The notes under the pieces are model-generated. The model made no database searches and was not told the origin of the DNA. It worked only from the letters and a program-made list of their open reading frames with translations. The position numbers were made by a program, and so were the translations under genes. A stretch of 64,000 nucleotides of DNA, taken from assembly GCA_020740775.1 (NCBI GenBank), contig JAHEWK010000018.1, positions 248,001 through 312,000 of the forward strand, given 5' to 3'. The stretch comes from Ilyonectria destructans (lineage: Eukaryota > Ascomycota > Sordariomycetes > Hypocreales > Nectriaceae). Positions 55,641 to 64,000 of this stretch are shown piece by piece (position 1 is the stretch's first letter; each line of letters opens with the position of its first letter).

Positions 55641-56863
55641 TTATTAAAATAGCTTATTATTTACAGTTTTTAAGCTGGAATTTATATCCTTATATAGTTA
55701 ACTCTTATAGCTCTTAACCTTAAATATAGAGAGTTAGATATTAGGAATATTCTTAAAAGCTATAATATAATATAATTTAATAAGCTTATAGATAGAATTA
55801 TTAAGTTTTATATCTTTAATATATAATATACTGAAAATCTAAAGGTTAGAAATTATATACTCTTCCTCTAGCAGTCTTAAAACTACCTAATTATAAAGTA
55901 TATTATTAAGTATACTAACTTTAGTCTGCTTTTATATTATATCTAGCGAAGTACAGTCTATTTTTATAGATTTAGCCAGTATAAGTATACCTATAAAATA
56001 CTTTATTTCTTATATCTAACTACTATAGATACTATATTACCTAAGCTTTAAAGAGCTATATTAGTAAATAGCCTTATAAATACAGCTAGTGCTAATAACA
56101 GTTAGTTTAAAATTAATAGACTGGTTAAATTCTATAATAGTATATTAAAAATAATATTTAATAACTGCTATAGTTCAGCTATTACAGTTAAATATCTTAT
56201 AGAAAATTATACCTTAAATACTAAGTTTTTTAGGTCTCTAGCAGATAATATAGAATCTTTTCTAGATATAAGTTATAATAGCAAATATCCAGATAAGAGT
56301 ATTACTTATAATATTATAATTATAGTAGAAGTACTTACAGATAGTAGCTTAATAACTGGTATATAGTACAGGCTAATTAATTATAAAGCTTTAAATCTTT
56401 TTAATACTGCAGCTATAAGATTAGCTGGTTTAATATTAGGTAAATTTAATAGAAAGAAGTATATAGCTAAGCTGGATTCTATAGTAAATAACTTTAATAT
56501 AGAGGAAGAAGTATTTAATAAAGTTAATTAGTTTTTTAATAGGTATAGAGATATATAATATATATTCTATAACCTAAAGACTTTTATTCTCTTCTGCTAG
56601 CTATTTATCTATTTCTAGTTATTACTATTAATCTCGCCTAAAGAATAATACCTTAGTGGATATCTTATATTCTTTATAGCAGTAGCTTCAGAATATATCT
56701 TCTTTATTAAATCTATAACTAAAGCTATATATAAGTTTCACTCTAACTAATAGAAAGAAAGTAGTAACTCTATAGTATTAATAGAGTCTACTAAAGATAC
56801 TATTTATAATAGATAGTATACTGCTAGTATAGGTATAATTCAGTCTTTCTTCTCTTTTAAGTC
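55640..56863 (+). pseudogene. Coding-like relic of unknown family
   Basis: The plus strand, stops ignored, reads naturally in its right half: FLDISYNSKYPDKSITYNII, AIRLAGLILGKFNRKKYIAK, LDSIVNNFNIEEEVFNKVNQ and FFNRYRDIQ. It may be the C-terminal part of the copy 2 protein or another gene. No family recognised. Confidence 0.35.
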
Positions 56864-57409
56864 TGTTAGAAGTTATAAGGCAGTAGAATAAAGTAATATA
56901 ATTATAAAAGAAATATCCTAATAAAGAATATAAGGTTAAGGGGTATATATAGATAAGAGGTAAATTGTATAAGATAGTGTATTAATAGTGTATAATATAG
57001 TAATTATAATATATAATAAGTCTAGAATTACCTAGGGGGTCTCAGCCTTTTTATAGATAATTTGCTTAAAATCCAGCTATTTTATTAAGACAATATATAT
57101 ACCATTGGAAAGCCCTAAATTCCAGCTTTCTTATGGTATCGTATTTATCCTTATAGGTACTTTCCTTATTGAGTAATATTGATTTCAAATAGTGTATACT
57201 TTAAAATTAATTAATTTTAAAGTGCGGATAGATTAATAAGCTAATTCGGGCTGATTAGTTATACAGTATGAATATCAGTAATAATACTGTATTTTAGTAT
57301 TTTCTTATACGAATTTTTATAGAATTCTTAAGCTATATTTTAAAGCTTAAAGCTTAAAGTATAAGTATTAAAGAAGTTATATATAGTTATATATTTATAG
57401 TCTTTAACA
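56864..57409 (+). repeat. Solo LTR
   Basis: 546 bp, TGTTAGAAG to CTTTAACA, flanked on both sides by AAGTC (56859-56863 and 57410-57414). A perfect 5-bp duplication with no internal region means LTR-LTR recombination. It is related to 27121-27663. Confidence 0.85.
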
Positions 57410-57414
57410 AAGTC

Positions 57415-58549
57415 CACCAAGGAAAATAAGATTCTAGCAGTCTCTTTCCTCTACTTCAGAAGAGCAGCTCTTACAGCCTTAATAATATATTTCTGCAATA
57501 CTAGAATCTTAGGCTGCTTAAAGATTACTATACTCTAGAAGACTGTCTTATTACCTCGACAGAGAGAGCAGTATAACGATATACCGACTGGGTGCAAATA
57601 TGAGGTTGCATCTTAACTGAAGAAGCTGAGGATATTCTTTTAAATATAGCTCTAACTATTAATTACGTCCAGTAGCTCTTAAGAGAGCCGGCTCTACGAC
57701 GTACCCAACTGTAAAGCTCCTTAAAATTTATTTCTGGGTATGGATGCTGTAATGCATCTTAGCTCTACGAACCAGATAAACTCTCCTCTAATTTTAGCTC
57801 CTCTAGCGGCTCGACCGGCCTGCTGCCAGAGGGAGTAGAGTGTAGCTGGTTGCTTCTACTGAACGATAAGTCTGATATCAGGATTATTAATGCCTATACC
57901 TATTGTATCTATAGCCAAAATAATGTGATATCTTAAGCTATTCTGGGCTCTTTAATAGTTAGGCTTTATAAATTCCTGTGAGATTGAGGTCTTATTAAAG
58001 TCTGTAAGCTCTAAGTGATATACCTGAAGTGTATTCTGTGCTGCCGTCTTGGAATAACTGGTCCTTATTAAAGCTGCAGTTAATAGAGCTTCTGCTGCCT
58101 CTAGCTCTGCAATAGAGTTAAAATATACTACGGTTTTGCAGATCTTTATGCAGTATTGCCTGCTATTGAATCTGTAGCTGAGCTGACTGTTTGACGGTTC
58201 CCTGATACCCAGAGTTATCAACCGTACTGCATCTTGAAGGTCACTAAGACTAAGAGCAGTATGAGCCAGGTTCGAGCTATACTCTAGAACTATATCTTTT
58301 ACTGCCTGCTCTACCGGCTTGATCAGGAACTCAAGATCTTTAAAAGTGGCAGGAGGATGCTCTATCTGCTTCAGCGAAATAAAAATATCCGGGCGATTAA
58401 CAGAGCTACGCTGGATGTGGACGCTGGCTTCAAATCCACACAAATCGCGCACCTTGGCCAAGGTTTGAGGATCCAGAGTTGCAGAGCATGCCAGCCACGG
58501 CACAGTGCTAGAAATGAGGCTCCTCAGCACAATCAGCTACTACTACTGT
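57415..58549 (-). pseudogene. RecQ-like DNA helicase relic (C-terminal helicase half)
   Basis: The frame at 58530-57952 (192 codons) starts LRSLISSTVPWLACSATLDP, where ACSATL is helicase motif III. A second stretch, stops ignored, follows at about 57950-57760. It reads AIDTIGIGINNPDIRLIVQ, then a QQAGRAARGAKIRGEFIWFV segment that fits motifs V and VI (QxxGRAxR). The Walker A half is missing. At the 5' side three consecutive TAG codons near 58540 sit where CAG repeats are likely. Such RecQ-like genes are common in repeat-rich and subtelomeric fungal DNA. Confidence 0.7.
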
Positions 58550-58559
58550 ACGCAGTCGT
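58549..58559 (+). repeat. Left target duplication of the LINE fragment
   Basis: TACGCAGTCGT, repeated at 59466-59476. Confidence 0.7.
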
Positions 58560-59466
58560 AATGCGGTAGCTGTCATATGGATGCCCACCAGTGCTGAGCA
58601 CAAGCTCCTGAAGACTGCTAAAGAAGAGGCGCGGGATGCAACCCGAGACGGTGCCATCCCGGCCCTGAAATTTCCCAGAATGCGATCGACGACCCTCAAT
58701 ATAGCTCGATTGAACCAATATAGCAAGCACCTACCGGACAATATCGGAAGGTTTTCGAAGAGAGTCGATGCTGCACTACCAGGCAAGTACACTCGACAAC
58801 TATACGACGGCTTGTTATGGAGAGAAGCCAGCGTGCTCGCGCAGCTTAGGATAGGTATGGCCAGACTGAATGGATACCTCTTTTGGATTACAGTAATACC
58901 ATTACAGCAATACGCATGTAGATAAGCGATAGAGACAGTTAAGTATTTTCTCTTCCGATGCAGAAAATAGATAGTACACCGAGCTGAAATATTATAGTGC
59001 ACCGAGATATAAAGAGGAAATATCTTATTCTTCCTGGGAGGAAAGTCACTATTAGATAATATAAAATAGACGCTAAATATAGAAGCAGTCTATACGACTA
59101 TATAATTTGCAATAGCTATAGGGCGACTGGATAATGCGTAACGTTAAAGATAGATTGCAAAACCTTATCTACCCTTTCTTACTAACCCACCCTACATCAA
59201 ACACCTCGTGCTATAGATAGCAGGCACCGCTTCAGCCGCTATAGATAGGACTCTGAACACTTAGAGAATAATCTTTAAATTCGCTTGCTAATAATATAAA
59301 CCCCACAAGACCCGCCGAAAGATTAAAAAGGAAGAAGCAAAAGCAGAAATTGGACGCTATATAGGCTTTTATGAGATTATAATAAAGCTTAGGAAATAGA
59401 AATATACAATAGCAACTAGTGCCCTATTGGTTATAAGCCACCGGGCGAAATAAATTGTATGTGTAT
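58560..59466 (+). mobile_element. 5'-truncated LINE (Tad1-like), 3' end
   Basis: A 114-codon frame at 58581-58925 reads DNIGRFSKRVDAALPGKYTR, then LLWREASVLAQLRIGMARLN, the end of a fungal LINE polyprotein after RNase H. Past a frameshift the strand continues ETVKYFLFRCRK and RGNILFFLGGKSLLDNIK. The fragment ends in a TG-rich tail like that at 40430-40532. A 10-11 bp duplication (ACGCAGTCGT) flanks it, so this is a genuine short insertion, not a deletion remnant. It landed next to the RecQ-like relic. Confidence 0.72.
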
Positions 59467-59476
59467 ACGCAGTCGT

Positions 59477-59692
59477 GCATGTAATTCATCAAATTACCAC
59501 CTTTCTGGCCTGTACACACTACGCAGTCGTCTGTATACATACTGCATCTCTTGTATTTCATTTAATTACCTTAAATCTGGCCCGTGCACGCATCACATCT
59601 CTTCTCCCCTATTTCTACCTTAACTCCTCTTCTTCCTCTTTTTATTTACTCCTCTCTTCAAATTATCAACCTCATTCAGTTACCTCCTACTC
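59477..59692. other. Pyrimidine-rich leader of the DUF3505-like gene
   Basis: Contains a diverged tandem duplication (AATTCATCAAATTACC and ATTTCATTTAATTACC segments about 60 bp apart) and a long CT-rich tract at 59590-59660, as found upstream of many fungal start codons. It probably held the promoter. Confidence 0.4.
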
Positions 59693-62600
59693 TTGGCATA
59701 TACATCTAGTTTTATATACTTAGGCAAGATATCTTATTCCGATCTTTTAAAGAACCTCAATCTCTTCTATAATACCAGAGTGTATATCTTAATCTATACC
59801 CAAGATAAATATAAATTCATATTATCCAACGGGCTATTATATATAACGATATATCTTCGCAATAAATATAACGTCTCTACTGAAGCAAGAAAAAAGCTAA
59901 GTTAAATTCTCAAGTCCCTATCTCCACCTAGCCTCCTCAATCCCAACGAAGCACCACCCCAAGCTGATAGATCTACTGAGTACGATAAGCTGTAAGTCTA
60001 TAAAGGCTTTATCTGCCTCTACTGCTAATTCTACACTATCAGTATTCAGCTGATACAGCACTATATATCCAGCCCGCCGAAAGACTGCCACCTGGAAGCT
60101 AGTTATAACCGTCCCCGTCGCCGTCGCAATTTTAACTAGCAGTTCGAATGTATATACCTATAGATATAGACAACCGGGTCGGCCCGGAGATACTGGATTA
60201 TCGAGCGAGATAGAAGTATTATCCGGCTAATAGACAGCCTGACAGTCCAGTTGCACCTATAAGCTGTATTTACGCGGGAATTCGACCGATATAGGCAGCA
60301 GAAGATCGAGCTAGTACTAGCTCCGCAGACTGGAGCAGCAGACATAACGGCATTCGCACTATAGCAGCTCTAGATAGAGAGAACCTACTGGGACTGGATG
60401 TATAGCAATAAGGGCTGCCGCCAGATACTTACAGCCCTAATCCAGACCTTTATCTATCTAGGTGGACGGGAATACCTTATTGGATGATGCAGAGTATACA
60501 GGCTTAATAAAAATCTTATAAGCCTAAGTAGAGATAAAAAAAGAATCGCCTTACTTATTTATCTTACTGATATAATAATAGATCGGTATAAGGAGACAGT
60601 AAGAAAGATAAGCCGATATATCCTCTGCTGGCTCTAAAGTATATAGATATTGTTGATATACAGTAAGCTCTTTATACTCATTTAGTATCTATTATCGTTA
60701 GGCAAGTGTTAACTCCTCCTTAAGCAATATCTAATAATGGTCTTTCAGCTTTACCGGATGCCCCCTGATATCTATATGCAGGCTGCAGGCCTAATACTGA
60801 ATAGGAAGCAGCTGCAGTTCTTAGATGCAATCTGGAAATATAAGGCGGTGAAGGACTTAGCTACTATAAAAAAGCTTGGTAAATAATCACTTTATCACAA
60901 TTGAGCTTTCGATGGAGACAACACAAGAGATAGATCTACAGCTATAAGGTATACGGAATATATTAAGAATGAAGATAACTATAACTAGGGCGATGATAAG
61001 TAAGATAAAGAGCAAGAGTTTAATAAGAATAGCAATAAGCAGAATAAAGAGGAGGAAGATAAAGAGGAGGAAGATAAAGAGGATAATAAGCAGGAGGATA
61101 ATAAGCAGGATGAAGATAAAAAGAAGAATAGAGAGTTCACTATATAGATAGAGGATCTAGGCAAACTAAGCGATAATAAGATACCAGATAGTAAGAGTGA
61201 GGCCAGTGCCGCTAGAGGATCCCCAGAAGAACTTATTAAGCTGCTCTTCAGCCTGACTCTAGTACTTGCCACTTAACTGGTAATTAATAGCCAACTATAA
61301 ATAACTGTATTTATCTACTTTAGCAGCATTCTAGACTTCTTGTTATTATTAGATAGTACCTTCTTGCCAGCTAGATCTTATACCTTAAACCTCTCTAGCT
61401 TAATCTATATTCTCTGCCTTATATTTCTTAAATACGCCCTTCCTATATAGATATATTACACCCTCGGTATTAAATAATAACTGCATATAGATCAGCTTAA
61501 CTGACTACAGCTAATATAGAGGCAGTATATAGTTATAGAATCCCAATTACTATTTAAAGAGCTAATAAGCCTATATAATTATAGCTATATTATATTACAG
61601 TTAGATATATCTTCTTTCCTTCTTTACTGAAGCGATAATAGGCAGATTGTCTTATTAGGGAATAAAATCTCAATCTCTATAGGCCAGTTTTAATAGCTTC
61701 CTAAGCACTTTATAAAGAAGGCAGCTAGATTATATAATAAGATAATATTATCTTGGGACCCAGAAATTAACCTCTCCAGTATTAAGAATAATATAACTAA
61801 TAATAAAGAGGGCTTCTTCTTTATTCTTTATTCCAGTAATAAGCTGGATATAGTATACCTTAAGCTCTGCAATTAAATATATAGAGCTTACTGCTACAGG
61901 CTTTTTTAAGGTAGCAACTAGAACTGGAAAGCTGTCTTTTAGTATATAAAGAAGGAAGATACTCTCTAAAGTACTATCCTTAGCGGGATACTCTATATAG
62001 ATAGCCAGTTGCTATATTATATAGAACTTCTTAGTATATTATATAGTAATAGTAAGCTTTACCTAAGGGCTGTATTTATATATAATAGGTCGATAATATT
62101 TATTATATACTATTATATAGCAAAAAGGGCTACTAACTGTAAGTTTATTATTGCCTGCTTTCTATCTGTCCAGCTTGGCTATATACTCTATAAGTATCTT
62201 ATCTATATCCAGCTGTTTATAGAGATACTCTATTATAAGAGGGAACTAGAAGTACTAATTAAAGCTCTTAATTTCTCCCTACTCTTCTATAAGGGGTTAG
62301 ATACCAGTAGCAAGCTCTAGCAAACTGGCTATCTTACTGTAATACTGAAGGAGGCAATATTAACAGTCTGGCACCACTCTATTAACTTGCAGCAGTTCCG
62401 CTAGCTATATATTAGTATTACTGAGAAGTATATCTATAAGGTATATAAGCTATTTAACCAATTTAATAATAAAAGTATAAGTATAACTAGAAATATAATC
62501 TTTATATAGCAGAGTAGCTATTATCTATTATAGTAAGCTGCTACCTATAGTCTAGATAGAGTGTTTCCAACTAAATTACAGCTATAGCTTCTTAAACTCT

Positions 62601-63650
62601 ATTAATAGGCCTCTTTAAGATAGTATAAGTTTATTTATCTGCCTAGCTATATTGCCAGTATATCAGCCGTAAAGAATCCTTCTTTAAGGTTAGTTATCCA
62701 GCCAGGCTATTCTACCTATTATAGAGATAGGGATTTAGAGGCAACTATACCAGTAGTAGCTGCTCCAGCATAAAAGGCTACAGGCTAAGCCTCCTTAGCC
62801 CCTTCTAATAATAATAGACACCACTCCTATAGGCAGCAAATAGTAAACTGAAGCTCTAGTAAACCCACACCTAAGTAAGCCACCCAACCTTAACAATACT
62901 AGCAGGCTGGTTAAGACCTATATACTTATAGCAGTAGCTCGGATAGAGAAGCAGCAGGAGAGTATAAGTATATAACCACATCATCCAACCAGATATATCC
63001 AGAGGACGAAGAGGTAGTCAGTTATAAGTCTCAATAACAATATCACTAAATCCCTCAGGATAAACCTACCTGCTACCGCCATCCCGCCAAGAGATTAAGG
63101 CACCAAAGAGGCAAGTCACAAGACGCAATACCGCTTCCAAAACGAAGCCGCCCTATTCTGCCACCCCTCAGCACTAAGCTTAACCGAGATTGCAAGCCAG
63201 AGCAGCCAAGATAAAAAGGCCGAGAACCACCTCAAAAACAATAGAGAGATTGGCTACTATTTGGGCATATTAATAACTTTCTAAATATCCACTCAGTAAA
63301 CAATTAACAGGCAATACTAGACTATCTTTAAGGTCGGTATAATATTAGTAATAATAAGAATACAGCAAGCACTCAGTCTAGAGTATAGCGGCTAAATAAT
63401 AAGTTAGAGTATTAGAGGACTATTAGTTGCCAGTTCTGCTTTATTCATAATAAGCCTGGCCTTAATTATAAGCTTAATAACTGCATAACCGCCAGTTCTA
63501 ATGCAGCTCGGCAACTACTCAGCTGGTTAGAAACCTGCCATCTGGACAGATTCAGACGAATACCTAGCCTCTGTAGCCTCTGCGCTGAGACCGACAAGAC
63601 CTAACCATTAGGTTGCTGGTAGTATAGATATACTACCAGTACTCTCAACC
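59693..63650 (+). pseudogene. Decayed DUF3505/OrsD-like gene
   Basis: ATG at 59693. The first 70 codons are open (LPNGL-like LSNGLLYITIYLRNKYNVST), then an early stop. Stops ignored, a zinc-finger-like FICLYCQFYTISIQLIQHYI follows near 60020, then a charged linker (60960-61140) and hydrophobic helical parts (LIKLLFSLTLV near 61230; 62009-62320 is an open stretch of it). A Cys-rich C-terminus at 63430-63600 reads CQFCFIHNKPGLNYKLNNC, then a CSLCAETDKT segment. The order matches the relic at 7840-10200. This copy is less AT-rich at its 5' and 3' ends. The association with RecQ-like helicases is known for fungal repeats; function unknown. Confidence 0.55.
60960..61140 (+). repeat. AGGA/ATAA-rich coding microsatellite in the DUF3505-like relic
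   Basis: Purine-rich imperfect repeat (units like AAGAGGAGGAAGAT and AATAAGCAGGAGGAT) giving Lys/Glu/Asp- or Arg/Ile-rich translations. The long Leu/Ser frame on the minus strand is its complement. Confidence 0.6.
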
Positions 63651-64000
63651 AATTAAAATCCTGCGCACAGACGTACCGCCCGGACCGGGGGGGTAAACTA
63701 CCAGTAGTAAACTACCAGTAGTAAACTACTAAAAATCCCACAAGCCAATCAGCATCGAGAAAATAAATTCAAGCGGGGCCCTCAACCCTAATCTGTGCGG
63801 CCCGGAGAGAGGGTTAAGGGTTAAAGAAGCTGGGATTTTTCAACTGTATATATATGGAATAATACTATTTTCTCTCTTTTAACCTGCCCCCCCCCCCCCC
63901 CCCCCCCCCCCTCTTATCTCCCCCCCCCCTTTTAGCCTAAGAGATTAGGATGGGATTCTGCTTTCTATACTATTATTATAGTATATTCTATACTTCAGCT
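63651..64000. other. Border region with hairpin, 14-bp tandem repeat and poly-C tract
   Basis: TAAACTACCAGTAG is repeated at 63694 and 63708 and partly at 63722. AAAAATCCCA (63731-63740) and TGGGATTTTT (63831-63840) form outer arms, with inner arms CCCTCAACCCT (63779-63789) and AGGGTTAAGGG (63810-63820). A run of 25 C lies at 63887-63911, with nine or more C near 63920. No gene. Confidence 0.55.

Larger units (their letters stand above)
53849..56863 (+). mobile_element. Inverted-repeat transposon with a DUF6589-like frame, copy 2 (right end not found)
   Basis: The left end GTTACCTCAGGCACTCAGGC is at 53849. The following 1.8 kb (to about 55640) aligns with copy 1; then the two diverge. The part from 55640 to 56863 is coding-like on the plus strand and absent from copy 1, so either copy 1 lost it or copy 2 gained other DNA. 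A solo LTR interrupts at 56864, and no matching right inverted repeat is seen beyond it. Confidence 0.55.

Noticed and set aside
57952..58530. 192-codon frame as an intact helicase gene
   Set aside because: It holds only motif III and part of the second domain; motifs V and VI continue past stops, and the Walker A half is absent.
60985..61272. Minus-strand Leu/Ser-rich 95-codon frame
   Set aside because: It is the complement of a purine-rich low-complexity linker in the DUF3505-like relic.
63805..63826. AGGGTTAAGGGTTAA as a telomere array
   Set aside because: Only two irregular units of TTAAGGG, not tandem TTAGGG; listed only as a possible relic.

Overview
The window looks like filamentous ascomycete (Pezizomycotina) DNA. 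Short GT-AG introns of 49-75 bp split fungal-type genes, and two normal-composition islands (about 1-6.6 kb and 28.9-42.8 kb) alternate with long AT-rich blocks (about 6.65-28.8 kb and 42.8-63.65 kb). The AT-rich blocks are relics of mobile elements whose reading frames still translate recognisably but are full of TAG/TAA stops where glutamine codons are expected. That is the footprint of repeat-induced point mutation (RIP, C-to-T at repeated DNA). I cannot name the species.

Left island: the N-terminal part of a GMC oxidoreductase (minus strand, cut by the window edge), an apparently intact Tc1/mariner element with 32-bp perfect inverted repeats, and a complete two-exon NACHT NTPase of the fungal NLR-like type. 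First AT block: a decayed DUF3505/OrsD-like gene, a gag relic, a GC-richer island with a triplicated repeat, and a Ty3/gypsy pol on the plus strand. That pol is split by an oppositely oriented 8.2-kb Ty3/gypsy element with matching 410-bp LTRs and a TATAG target duplication. The block ends with a lone LTR and the 3' part of a Fot1/pogo-type transposon that abuts and truncates a Pth11-like rhodopsin-domain gene.

Central island: a nucleoside-phosphorylase-domain protein, a four-exon CorA-like protein with in-frame stops in its apparent upstream part, an 81-bp minisatellite, a five-exon 878-residue membrane protein of a fungal-specific family, a LINE tail, and several unrecognised fragments.

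Right AT block: a transposon stack that can be partly ordered from target-site duplications. It holds a gypsy 3' end, a decayed hAT element containing a Fot1-like element with 43-bp inverted repeats, and a Mutator-like element (86-bp inverted repeats, 9-bp target duplication). Inside the left inverted repeat of the Mutator-like element sits a 2,181-bp element carrying a DUF6589-like frame, with 25-bp inverted repeats and a 7-bp duplication. Further right are a second copy of that element, a solo LTR (AAGTC duplication), a RecQ-like helicase relic, a 5'-truncated LINE with its target duplication, and a second DUF3505-like relic. DUF3505 and RecQ-like genes are often near fungal chromosome ends, so a subtelomeric or heterochromatic setting is plausible but not shown. 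The best candidate for something undescribed is the DUF6589-carrying inverted-repeat element.
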